NCBI GenBank assembly: GCA_951799445.1 | Contig: OX637293.1 | Coordinates: 1,364,001 to 1,428,000 of the forward strand | Direction: 5' to 3' | Origin: Pseudisothecium myosuroides | Taxonomy: Eukaryota; Streptophyta; Bryopsida; Hypnales; Lembophyllaceae | Length of the DNA: 64,000 nt | Part shown: positions 12,294 through 24,289 of the stretch, piece by piece | How positions within the stretch are numbered: position 1 is the stretch's first letter | Layout of the letters: each line of letters starts with the position of its first letter | Notes under the pieces: model-generated | The model's input: only the letters and a program-made list of their open reading frames with translations | Database searches by the model: none | What the model was told of the DNA's origin: nothing | Position numbers and translations under genes: made by a program

Positions 12294-13050
12294 CCCCTTA
12301 AGGACCAAAGTCCCCTCGGGGGACTTTCGGGATTTCTAGCAGGCTCGTGTGACCTCAAATTTTGACATGATTTTTTGAAACTTTTTTTGAAGATAGGGAA
12401 TGTTAGTAACTTTCTAAAAATATAGTTTTTTTTCCAATTGGTGCCCGGGAGCAAAAGTTATGCCACCCTAAGTCAAAAAAGCTATTTGCCGGGTAGAAAA
12501 AAATTAATTAATTAATTAATTAATTTTTAATTTTTTTCTGAAAGATCATGTTTTGTCTATATTTGAAGCTTTGATTCATTCTATTTGGACTCAAAATGAG
12601 AAAGTTGTGAGCAATCTAGTTTTTGGAGCAATCTAAGCATCTTCTTCAAAAAACAACTTACAGAATTCATTTTTGAATGCAATTTTCAATTTTTTTCAAT
12701 TTTTTTTTGACAAGGTTAAGTTTGTATGCAAGAACAATTCCACCGTTGGAATTATAGTGTTTTAATTCCACCTAAGAGCTATTAACAATTTAGTGTTTCA
12801 TTCAATTTTAGACCTACTTCTACTTAACAATTTTTTTATACGTAAAAATCAAGTTTTGACATTCTAAATTTTTTTTCCCCAACTCTCAACTTAAATGTTC
12901 AACATAAATTTTTTTAACTTTGTGGTGTGGAATGCAAAAAAAATCCACAAATGGCCATCAAAGTCATTTGAAATTGCAGGCCACAGTTCAAAAAAACTTC
13001 TTTTTTCCAACTTCAAATGCTACCTATTAACTTGGATTTTGTATACTCTA
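12294..13050. mobile_element. TTAA-type element of the 0.9-kb family, incomplete
   Basis: A TTAA at 12290-12293 is followed by CCCCTTAAGGACC, the same type of terminus as other TTAA-flanked elements in this window. The interior matches the reverse complement of the complete copy at 40996-41902, for example 'caattggtgcccgggagcaaaagttatg', 'gctttgattcattctatttgg' and 'cttctacttaacaa'. No GGGG-TTAA end is visible on the right, so the copy is truncated or its end has decayed. It also holds an (AATT)n run at about 12497-12532. Non-coding. Confidence 0.6.
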
Positions 13051-13412
13051 CTATGATGCATTAGTGAGTGGCATTACCATGAATTGGACTTGAATTCTTA
13101 TAAATTACACTCTTCTATTTATCAATCTTTCAACGAGGTTGATATATGGATTTTTCTTCCATGGTGTTCCATTGTGTGCCACAAACTTATTTGCCTAGAA
13201 TTCCATCATTTTTATTAGAAAGTAGTAATTTGTATTAAAATCAGTGATTGGTTCTAAACCCTCTCATCTCAAATCAACATGGAACTACCAAATTCATTAT
13301 TGTCATATTAAGCCCAACACCCACGGTCATAAATCCACGATTATAGGAAATATACTTAAAATAGCCAAGCTCCTACCTGGGATTCTAGGCTCACATGCTA
13401 GCAACCCTAGTT

Positions 13413-13945
13413 AAGGATTAAAGACTAAAAAAAATCTAAAATTTCAAAATTGTGAAGATTTATTATAAATTATAATTTTGAATAATATAATAAATTTAAT
13501 GATGATATTTAACTAAAAGTTCTCAAATATGATCCATAGGTCATATCCATACGCTTAGATCTACAACTTCACAAAACAATATTTTTCAATAAAATTTGAA
13601 ATCAGAACAAAGAAATTCCTTCCAAAATCAATTATAGATTGAAAACTTGTAATTTTTATAGAAATTTTTTTCTAATAAGCTCAGAATATCAATTTCTAAT
13701 TACAGTGTTTTTAAAGACTTTATTTTAATTAATTATTCAATTCATATTTTGAATTAGAAAAACAAATCTTTGTAGTGAAACACACTAATATCCTTTAAAC
13801 TATAGAATATTTGCAAAGACAATTTCACAAGGTCTAAACCGCATGAATATAAGAAAATTAATACAAAAATCAATAAATAGTTAGATGGATGAAAATGCCA
13901 AGCATATATTTGAGTTCATTTGTTGGTTGAAATTAGAACACGTCA
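13413..13945. mobile_element. Diverged copy of the 530-bp TTAA element
   Basis: Similarity to the complete element at 47498-48027 runs from 'gttaaggattaaagac' through 'tttcaaaattgtgaaga', 'tatcctttaaactatagaat' and 'gcaaagacaatttcacaaggtct' to 'cattctaaaag'. The terminal CCCC/GGGG bases are eroded. Non-coding. Confidence 0.55.
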
Positions 13946-15785
13946 TTCTAAAAGAGCTAAGTTGGTTTCTCCATTATTATAGATATGGTCAAAATTTGGC
14001 CTAAGCTAGGACTAAAATGTGTATATATTGTATAAAGTATAAAACATCTTCCAATCATTACCTGTTCTAAGTAACTAAATTAAAAAATTATATACTAACA
14101 ATAGTTCAATTGATTATATGACAATGGTATTGATCAATGAGGGATTAAGGTGAATTCTCCATTGTGAAGTATAAATATTCTCCATTGTAAATATTGTTGA
14201 AAGTTAGTCCAAGTTAAGACTAAAATGAGTATGTATAATTCATGAACACATAGAGAGCATCAAATAATTATTACTTGTATTTAGAAACTAGAGAATTGAA
14301 GCCTATTTGTAGTTCAATTGAACCCACAAGTAAAGTTTGAAAAAACTGTAACTTACTTATATTGTAATCTATTAGTATATATTAGTGTCCATTGGAATCT
14401 TCTTAAGAGAAAAGGGACAAGATCTACAAAAAGATTCAATAACTTTAATAATAATAAATCACATTCAAGAATTTAGTTGAAAGCTACAAGAATGGATTCC
14501 TACTTTATGTTTCAAAAGTCCCCATGAATGTTAATGCCAATGACATAATGGAATTTAACTCCTAAGCACTTCAATAGCATTTTCTGAAGGATGTACAAAT
14601 TAACAAGACCATAACTCCCAATTGCAAAATGATTCTCATTCATATTTATTTTCACAAATTCCTTGACAGATTGTATATCCTTATATGTATGGTGAGAAGA
14701 TGGCCTCATATGGAAAATACAATTAGTAGTAGGCTTGAAGATGAAATAAAGTAGAAGAACCCAAAATTGCCACTTTTTCTACCCCTACTAGATGGATGGT
14801 CTAAATGATTGATAATTTTTTTGTAACAATTTTAGTATCCTTGAAAAAAAATCCACCTAAGTTTCATATTTTTTTCACTCATGTAGCATTCTATAAATTT
14901 TCAAAGTTAAAAGCACAAGGTACCTATTCATGTCACTAGAATCCCTTTAAATGGCCACCCTTGAAGCAAAATATGCTTCAACACTAATTGGTTATTCTGA
15001 AGAGCATGTGGTGGTTTTGGAATATGTAATGATTCTATTGCCACCTTTCTTTGCTCCTTCCATAAGACCTGTTAGGTGGTAAAAAAAAAAAGATGGAATT
15101 AGGTGTACCTACTTTATATTAGAAGTGCAAGGAATTTTTTGAGTGCCAATGTGAGGTGTAGAATAAAACTTATGCAGATGTTGTGAAGAATGTAGAAGCA
15201 ATAGGTGTATAATTCAGGATGACTCCCAATTTTTTTGTGTTGCTACTATTGCAAATGCTGGAACCATTTTTATATGAAAATGATGCTTTATAATTAGAGA
15301 GATTTATTATGTGATTGGTCACTTCGTTGAAATATAGATTGGAGCAAAAATTGAAATTTGTATTTTTTAATCCACAAGTATTCCTCTACAATATTAATTT
15401 GCACCAATTTCCTCGCACTATAAAGTTGGCCATATTTTGTCAAAATTCTTAGAAGCTTGGTGGTCTAGCAAGAAAATTTCAATTTTTTTGTAACAAGTTG
15501 CATGTCTACATAGAAGACAAATTGTGAGGTCTAAAACACAATCTAATTAAGTTAAAGCATGATATTTTTAGTCAATGCTCATAAATTTTCAGCATATTTG
15601 AATGTCAAAAAAGAGAATTTAAAGTGAAAATTTTCCAAGTTTGATTAGATGGTCATGGACTTATCAAAAATAATATCAAGGAGTTTACTAATGAAATAGG
15701 ATCCTAAACTTGTAAAATAGCCCTCAAATCTTTGAAATTCCATCATAATAGGTGATACAACTTATATTGTGGTTCAAAAATATCC
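13946..15785. other. Gene-free AT-rich stretch downstream of the receptor gene
   Basis: No coding region, RNA gene or clear repeat can be supported here. The segment lies 3' of the receptor gene and may include its 3' UTR at its right-hand edge, but I cannot place a polyadenylation site. Confidence 0.5.
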
Positions 15786-15789
15786 ATGA

Positions 15790-16189
15790 TTCCTCATTGC
15801 TTAATACTCATGGCATCAAAATTGAATCATCAAGGAACTCAAGTTCCAAACTTCCTTTGGCAATGCCATCAAGCTTAAAAACACTCACTCAAAAATAGAG
15901 TTCTCAAGGAAGACAAGTTTTCCACTTCCTTTGGCAAGGCCGCCAAGCTTGTACACCATTTCAAATCTAGAATAGTCAAGGAAGACAAGTTCCATATCTC
16001 CTTTGGCAAGGTCACCAAATTTGAACACTCATTAAATCCAGAATGGTCTGTAAAGACAATTTTTTTGCTTCCTTCACCAGTGCTGCCAAAATTGTTCACC
16101 TTAGCAAATGGAGAGTAATCAAGAAAGACGAAAATCTAATTTCCTTTAGCAATGCTATTAAGCTTGAACACCTACACAAACTGAGAGTT
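15790..16189 (-). pseudogene. Decayed LRR units downstream of the receptor stop codon
   Basis: About five further 72-bp LRR units continue past the receptor stop. On the minus strand, 16099-15875 still encodes LPKEIWNLSSLTILDLKWC and LPKEVENLSSLRTLFLSEC, the same 24-residue repeat as the gene upstream. They are out of frame with it: near 16220-16240 the reading frame slips, so the last residues of the receptor become a non-LRR tail, while a neighbouring frame reads MPKELGNSSFL. The receptor array was therefore once longer. A hidden splice that restores the frame is the alternative; I see no clear one. Confidence 0.75.
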
Positions 16190-19100
16190 TCAAGGAAGAT
16201 GCGAGGAAAGATGAGTTCCCCAATTCCTTTGGCATCTTTTTAAGCTTAAACAACCAGACAAATCAAGAATTTTCAAGGAAGTGAAGTTCCCCACTTCCTT
16301 AGGCAAGCCCACCAAGCTTGAACACCCGCTCAAATCTAAAGTGGTTAATGATGACAAGTGCCCCATCTTCTTTGGCAAGGTTGCCAACTTTGAACACTCA
16401 CTCAAATCTAGAGTGGTCAAGGAAAACAAGTCCCCAATTTCCTTTGGCAAGGTTGCCAAGTTTGAACAGTCACTCAAATCTAGAGTGGTCAATGAAGACA
16501 AGTGCCCGATCTCCTTTGGCAAGGTTGCCAAGTTTGAACACTCACTCATAAATAGAATTTTCAAGGAAGACAAGTTCCCGATTTCCATTGGCAAGGTCTC
16601 TAAACTTGAACATTGTTTCAAATTTAGAGTGGTCAATGAAGACAAGTCCCCAATTTCCTTTGGCAAGGTTGCCAAGCTTGAACAATCACTCAAATCTAGA
16701 GTGGTCAATGAAGACAAGTGCCCAATCTTCTTTGGCAAGGTTGCCAACTTTGAACACTCACTCAAATCTAGAGTGGTCAAGGAAAACAAGTCCCCAATTT
16801 CCTTTGGCAAGGTTGCCAAGTTTGAACACTCATTCAAAAATAGATTTTTCAAGGAAGATAAATTCCCCACTTCCTTTGGCAAGGCCAACAAGTTTGCAAA
16901 TCCGCTCAAATCTAGAGTGGTCAATGAAGACAAGTCCCCAATTTCCTTTGGCAAGGTTGCCAAGCTTGAACAATCACTCAAATCTAGAGTGGTCAATGAA
17001 GACAAGTCCCCAATTTCCTTTGGCAAGGTTGCCAAGCTTGAACAATCACTCAAATCTAGAGTGGTCAATGAAGACAAGTGCCCAATTTTCTTTGGCAAGG
17101 TTGCCAACTTTGAACACTCACTCAAATCTAGAGTGGTCAAGGAAAACAAGTCCCCAATTTTCTTTGGCAAGGTTGCCAAGTTTGAACACTCATTCAAAAA
17201 TAGATTTTTCAAGGAAGATAAATTCCCCACTTCCTTTGGTAAGGCCAACAAGTTTGCAAATCCGCTCAAATCTAGAGTGGTCAATGAAGACAAGTCCCCA
17301 ATTTCCTTTGGCAAGGTTGCCAAGCTTGAACAATCACTCAAATCTAGAGTGGTCAATGAAGACAAGTGCCCAATCTTCTTTGGCAAGGTTGCCAACTTTG
17401 AACACTCATTTAAGAATAGAGTTTTTAAGGACAGCAAGTTCTCTATTTCCATTGGCAAGGCCACCAAGCTTGAACATTGTTTCAAATCTAGAGCGGTCAA
17501 TGAAGACAAGTGCCCAATCTCCTTTGGCAATGTTGCTAAGTTTGAACATTCATTCAAGCTTAAAGTAGTCAAGGACAACAAGTTCCCCACTTCTTTTGGT
17601 AAGGCCGCCAAGCTTGAACATCCCCTCAAATCTAGAGTGGTCAAGAAAGACAAGTGCCCAATCTCCTTTGGCAGAGCCACCAAATTTAAACACTTTCTCA
17701 GATTGAGGGTGATCAAGGAAGATAAATTTCCTACTTCCTTTGGCAAGGCCACCAAGCTTGAACACTGTTTCAAATCTAAAATGGTCAACAAAGACAAGTT
17801 TTCAATCTCCTTTGGCAAGGCCTCCAAGTTTGAACATTGACTCAAACCTAAAGTTGTTAAGGAAGACAAATTCTCCAATCCATTTGGCAAGGTCACCAAG
17901 CTCAAACACCGTTTCAAATTTAGAGTGGTCAATGAAGATAAGTTTCCAATCTCTTTTGGCAAGATTGCCAAGTTTAAACACACATTCAAAAATAGAATTG
18001 TCAAAAGAGATAAGTTGCCCATCTCTTTTGGCAAGGCCTCCAAGCTCGAACACCCGCTCAAATTTAGAGTAGTCAAGGAAGACAAGTTCCCCACTTCCTT
18101 TGGCAAGGCCTCCAAGCCTGAACATCCACTCAAATCTAAAGAAGTCAAGCAAGACAAGTATCCAATTTCCTTTGGCAACTCCGCCAAGTTTGAACACTTT
18201 CTCAAATTGAGAGTGGTCAAGGAAGATAAGTTCCCCACTTCCTTTGACAAGGCCACCAAGCTTGAACAAGCTCTCAAATCTAAAGTGGTCAAAGAAAACA
18301 AGTACCCCATCTCCTTTGGCAAGGTTGCCAAATTTGAACACTCACTCAAACCTAGAGTTCTTAAGGAAGACAAGCTTCCCACTTCCTTTGGCAAGGCTGT
18401 CAAGCTTTCACACCCACTCAAGTAGAGAGTGGTCAAAGAAGATAAGTTTCCCACTTCCTTTGGCAAGGTTGCCAAGTTTGAACAATCACTCAAACCTAGA
18501 GTGGTCAAGGAAGACAAGTTCCCTAAATCTTTTGGCAAGGTAGCCAAGTTTGAACACTTTTTTAGATTAAGAGTGGTCAACAAAGACAAGTGCCACGTCT
18601 CCTTTGGTAAGACTCTTAAGTTTGAGCAATCGTTCAAAGATAAAATTCTCAAGGAAGACATGTTCTTCATTTCTTTTGGCAAGACCTCCAAGCTTGAACA
18701 CTTGCTCAAATTTAGAGTAGTCAAGGAAGACAAGTCCCCCACTTCCTTTGGCAAGGACGCCAAACTCGAACACTTTCTCAAGTTGAGAGTGGTCAAAGAA
18801 CACAAGAGACCTATATCCTTTGGCAAGGTTGTCAATTTTGAACACTCACTCAAATCTAGAGTGGTCAAAGAAGACAAGTTCCCTAATTTCTTTGGCAAGG
18901 TTGCCAAGCTTGAACAAGCTTTCAAATCTAGAGTGGTCAAAGAAGACAAGTTCCCCACTTCCTTTGGCAAGGTTGTCAAGTTTGAACAACCACTCAAACC
19001 TAGAGTGGCCAATGAAGATAAGTTCCCCACATCCTTTGGTAAGGCCACCAAGCTTGAACATTGTTTCAAATCTAGAGTGGTCAAGGAAGATAAGTTCCCT

Positions 19101-22100
19101 ACTTCCTTTGGCAAGGCTGCCAAGCTTGAACACTTGCTCAAATCTAGAGTAGTCAATGAAGACAAGTGCCCCATCTCCTTTGGCAAGGTTGTTAAGTTTG
19201 AACACTCACTCAAACCTAAAGTGGTCAGGGAAGATAAGTTCCCTAGGTCCTTTGGCAAGGCTACCAAGCTTGAACATTTGTTTAGATTGAGAATGGTCAA
19301 GGAAGACAATTGTCCCATCTTGTTTGGCAAGGCCACCAAGTTTAAACACTCATTCAAATATAGAGTTCTCAAGGAAGACAAGTTCTCCACTTCCTTTGGT
19401 AAGTCCGCCAAGCTAGAACACTTGTTTAAATCTAGAATAGTCAAAGAAGACAAGTTCTCCACATCCTTTGGCAAGTTTGCCAAGATTGAACACCAATTCA
19501 AATCTAGAGTGGTCAAGGATGACAATTTTCCCACTTCTTTTGGCAAGGTTGCCAAACTTGCACACTTTTTTAGATTGAGAGTGGTCAAAGAAGACAAATT
19601 TCCTACTTCCTTTGGCAAAGTTTCCAAGCTGGAACACCAACTCAAATCTAGAGTGGTCAACGAAGACAAGTTCCCCATTTCCTTTGGCAAGGTTGTCAAA
19701 CTTGAACATTGGCTCAAATTTAAAGTGGTCAAAGAAGAAAAGTTCTCCACTTCCTTTGGCAGTGCTGCCAAGCTTGAACATTTAGACAAATTAAGAGTGA
19801 TTAAAGTAGACAAGTTTCCCACTTCCTTTGGCAATGCTGCCAAGCTTGAACATCTAGACAAATTGAGAGTGATTAAAGAAGACAAATTTCCCACTTCCTT
19901 TGGCAATGCCACCAAGCTTGTACACCCACCTAAATTGAAAGTTTTCAAGGAAGACAAGTTTTCCACTTCCTTTGGCAATGCTACCAAGTTAAAGCAAGAA
20001 TTAAGATTTAGTCTCAATAATGTATGGCTTGATGCAAATTTATTTGGTAATTTTCCAAGGAATCCAAGCCCTACTATATCAAGAATCTTTAGTGATGCAC
20101 AAGTAGCACAAAGATTTGATATCCTCCTCTCCAAAGTAACTGCAGTATTTGTGGGAAGTGTGTTTGATAATCCAATCAAATTTTGAGAGTTCCCTATTAT
20201 AATCGCTTCCAGTCTAAAACATTGAGAAGAAAATTGAAGTAATATATTCAAGTTATCAAGATGTGCATCAAGATGGCCCAAAGTACTATCCGAAATAAGT
20301 ACACGAAGATTTTCAAAATGAGTACCATGGTCATATTTGATCAAAGGTGGATGGTTCATAGTGCCTTGCCAAGAAATGCCTTCAAGAACCTCAACATCCT
20401 GCATTCAAAAAAGCTTTAAATGAATTAGAATGTATTACAATTGGATTATATGTCCAATGTAGAACTTTCAAATCAACTTTGTTTTTTTTAATATATTTCC
20501 AAATTTATGATTCTTAAAAAAATGAAGGTTTTACTAATTGCATTCAAAATTATATAACAAAATATATTTTTCAAGTTTAGTTGCACTATTAAAATGTTAC
20601 CTTGCTTGTAAATCCGCTTTCAGGTATCATGGACGCTTTCCAAATTCTTGTACTTTTGGCAAACTTTCGTCCCATATTACGCAATTGGTCATGCATTTCT
20701 AGAGTTTCACCATCTTTGTTGAGCTTCAACAATGACATGCCAACCAAACTTTCCAATTCATCCAAAGGAAGGATGCCATCTCTGGCCCACATATACAAGA
20801 TGGTTTCTTTTGACATGCCAGATGGATATACATCTTTACAAAAGAAACAAGCCACATCCAAAAACATACTTTTTTCAACATCATTGTTAAATCCATCAAA
20901 GTTTATATTCAAGGTGTTCCAAATTTCTTCATCGCCATCCAAATTCCTTCCTCTTGCCATCAATTGTAATGCACGTTCCCAACTTCGCAACCTCTTTTTA
21001 TTGCGGAGAAATGAACCCATGACTTTCAAGCTCAAAGGCAAGCCATTGCAAGCTTTCACAACATGCTTGCGTAAGTTCTCAAAGTCCGGGGATAAAGGAG
21101 CAACACCCCAAGAAAGGTGAGCAGTAAAGAGTGTTGTTGCTGCCTTTTCATCCAACAATTCAACGTCCAACTTTCCGTCAAAGTCCACAAATGGTTGTAT
21201 GGTACTAAAATCGCGTGTTGTGAAAATTATAGTAGTACCCTTGCTAGCTTGTACAATGTTGGGAGGTACTATATCATACACTTGAGCTTCATCCTTGATA
21301 TCATCCAATATTAAAAGCACTTTCTTTGGAACGAGGAGATTCTTCATCATCTTTTGGGCATCTCCCAAATTCTTGGGTTCCCGATACTTTCCAAGTTTTG
21401 ATAATATCTCGCACAATAATTCATAGGAATTTGGATAGTTTTTGCATTCTGCAACAAAGCATGTTGCATAGTATGACGAATTCACTGTCACATCATCAAA
21501 GATTGCCTTTGCTAGTGTAGTCTTGCCAATTCCACCTATGCCGACAATTCCTATATAATTCATTCCTAAAAGCTCTTTGGCTTTAGATAATTGGTGATCT
21601 AAATCAATTGGAATTTCCTTTGGAGGTGCAATTGGTTCATCCACCTGTACAAATAAAAAAACTCATATTTAAAAAATTATTTTTATAATAAATTAAAACC
21701 ATACACTTAAATAAACAAATATCAAGCATTAAAGAGTTCCGTAAATCAAACATCACTAAATGAGTTTTGTAGTTAGGCAATTTCATACCTTTTGGACATG
21801 GTCTAAAATGGTGTTGGAATCTTTTAGCGTAGAGGGTGGACCAAATTGTGGAAACATCTTGTGTGAATATGTTCCCTTCAAAAACAACTTCTTTAATTTT
21901 GTGAGCCTTTCACAAATGTTGGAAAACGTTGGCCGTTGAAGAGGGTCTTGAGCCCAACATTCCTCAATTAAGTTTGTCAATTCTTCACAATTGTTTGGTA
22001 GGGCGGGCCTTGAGCTTTTATTTTTGGTGCCATGTACACATGATATTTGATCAAAAAAATCTTTTGGTGATAAACCAGAATATGGAATCTTTCTTGCTAG

Positions 22101-23702
22101 AATCTCTGAGCATATCATAGCAAATGACCACACATCAGCTTGAAATGGATAAAATGGCATTCTTTTTCCCATGTTCATTTCTGGGGCCATGTAACCTATT
22201 GTTCCAATTGTATATTTTGATGGCTTTGGATGCTCAGGATTGTTGTAGACCTCCAATTGAGAAGTTCCATAATCAGTGACCTTGAATATGTGACAAGGAT
22301 CTAGATCTTCCATAGATATTGAGCTTGATAAGACATTATCAGGTTTTAAATCAAGGTGGGCAACTTGCATGTCATGAAGGCAATACACTCCCTTTGCAAT
22401 TTGGTGCATGATGTCAATTGCAAGATGATAGGGTAAAGGTTTTTTTGCTTTCTTCAATATTTGAGACAAGTTCGATTCCATCAACTCCATCACCAAATGC
22501 ATCTCACCAGTTACATTTTCCTCAATATTTTGATGATTTTTTTTGATAATTCCGCAACCAAAAAATTGAACAAGATTTGGATGGCTCAAGCCTGCTAAGA
22601 TGCTAGCCTCCTTCCGAGAATTGGAGAGAAATTCAAGATCACCTTCCAATACTTTTGTAGCACTTGTAAGGCCCAACCAATTTGATTTGAAGACATGTCC
22701 ATGACTTCCTGCACCAACTTCTTTGATGAATTTTGGTGTACTGAAATTAGGGGGAAATTCTAAAGCATCCAAGTCTCCTCCAATAAACCGGTCCAGATTT
22801 CTAAGTCTCAACAATAAATGTTGCGCCATTTCATAATCCTCTGACACTTCTCCCGAAAGCACAACTTCTTGAAGCTTCCTCTTCAAAATTTCTCCATCTT
22901 CAATGACTTGTTCGTAGGTAGCCGCATCAAACTGAATAGGTACCATATTGTTTAATTGATTTGGATGGAGAAATAAATACACGTCACATGCTGCATTGTA
23001 ACAACATTTCAAATCTAAATGCAACTCACGGAAAGTTTCTTTGTTTTGGAGTTGAAATGCAATTGAATGACACCATCGCTCTTGTTCATTGCAGTTTTTC
23101 ACCACAATTTCTATTTTCTTTTGAAGACAACACAATTCCTCAAAAATAGATTGGAACTTGAGATCCTCAGTAGCAATTGACAACATTTTGTCAATCCCCT
23201 TCATAACTAGTATGAGTTTGCTATAAAGATGTATGCATTGATTTTTATTCAAGACTTTCATCTTTGAAGATGTTTCCATGTCCTTCAAGCATTTCTCAAG
23301 ACTTGGAATAACATTGCATAGTCTTTTACAATGCTCACTTTGCACTTGTAAGAAGTCCTTGTCATTCCTGTAGAATATTTCATATCTAGGTCAATGAGAT
23401 ATCTTGATAGGATATAGAAAAAATAATTTTCCAATAAAAGTCAAGAAACTAATCAAATAGGTTCTACAAATTATAATGTTGAACACTAGTAATAGAGTTG
23501 TTTATCTATTGAAATCACAATTCATATTTTTAAATTTGATTATGTAGATGAATGCTTAAAATAAGTCCCAGCATGCACTTTTCAATTACTAAAACTTACT
23601 AAATAACAATTATGCTCACCAGGTGAACCAAGCAAAACCCATGTATCTCCAAATGGTGACCATTGTGAAAATGCTTGCAATCCCCATTAAAAAACGAGCC
23701 AT
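16190..23702 (-). CDS. Protein kinase-NB-ARC-LRR immune receptor (moss PNL type), four exons
   Basis: Predicted intracellular immune receptor of 2304 residues. Exons are 23702-23620, 23367-21789, 21644-20601 and 20398-16190; the junctions are phase 2, 0 and 0, and all keep the frame. Residues 1-28 are hydrophobic. Residues 36-200 form a helical, Leu/Cys-rich region resembling the HeLo/RPW8-like domain of plant MLKL-type proteins (inference). The kinase (about 241-519) has the Gly loop GAGSHGHVF, Lys266, HLDLKPDN with Asp367, DYG in place of DFG, and APE; Leu before the catalytic Asp makes it non-RD, as in many immune kinases. NB-ARC motifs are GGIGKTT (591-597), LLILDD (664-669), TTRD, GLPL (755-758), FLDVACFF (815-822) and MHD (871-873). 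The last exon holds 52 LRRs of exactly 24 residues. NB-ARC is known as an ATP/ADP switch and LRRs as the sensing part. Exon 1 and the true start are less certain than the rest. Confidence 0.9.
16280..20050 (-). repeat. 72-bp tandem array encoding 52 identical-length LRRs
   Basis: The LRR exon contains 52 consecutive LP(K)-type units, and the distance from the first (exon residue 141) to the last (residue 1365) is exactly 51 x 24 residues, so no unit has gained or lost a codon. The consensus is LSSLTTLDLSxCSSLATLPKE. At DNA level there is also a higher-order repeat: 16621-16980 and 16981-17340 are adjacent 360-bp (five-unit) copies with four differences by my count. A further copy of the first units starts at 17338. 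Because unit length is a multiple of three and the complementary frames lack stops, long antisense frames occur here (16281-17840 and 18429-20186); I regard them as by-products. Confidence 0.92.
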
Positions 23703-24289
23703 TTCGTTAAGTATATGGAATAATATATCAAAGATATATGATATCTTCAAAACAAATCCAACAAAAATAGTTAGAAAATAACATTTAAATGAAGAAAAAT
23801 AGCATAGGCTCAAGAAAACTTCAATTAAATAATATATATTTAAAATGATATCTTCTAAAGAATCATATTAAAACTTCTTACCAATGCCTATACAAATCAA
23901 GTGCCATACAAATATATAAAAGTTGCAAAATACCACAATTTTAGTCAAGCTTCATTGGGCACAAAACTTTACATTAAAAGTATAAATTTTGAATATGGTA
24001 AGAATAATTTCATTATCTACACTAATATTTCAAGAATACCAACAAAAAAAATATTATTGTAGTATACAACAATTGATGGTGAAAATTTCATCCCATACTA
24101 TAACAAAAAATACTCTCTACCATGGGATTGAAAGTGGAATCTTGACCCACCAAAAAAATGCAATACTTACGTAGTATACTCTAGGATTCAAAATTATTTA
24201 GTGGTTGATGTCAACCAATTTAAACACAATTGAACAAGACCTTCAAGTGGCACAAAAGCAAATACAATGAATTTGAGCAAACATGTCAA
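23703..24289. other. 5' flank of the receptor gene
   Basis: This sequence lies upstream of the chosen receptor start codon (ATG at 23702-23700). The reading frame stays open a further 37 codons to 23813, so the start could be there. I see no clear TATA box or other regulatory motif, and no other gene. Confidence 0.4.

Noticed and set aside
16280..20050. Regularly spaced repeat resembling a CRISPR array
   Set aside because: The 72-bp units are contiguous coding repeats without unique spacers, in a eukaryotic genome.
16281..20186. Very long plus-strand open frames (519 and 585 codons) across the receptor LRR exon
   Set aside because: They are antisense by-products: a 72-bp repeat whose length is divisible by three repeats the same stop-free complementary frame. 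The encoded repeats (GKVAKFEHSLKSRVV-like) match no family, and the minus strand gives clear LRRs continuous with NB-ARC and kinase exons.
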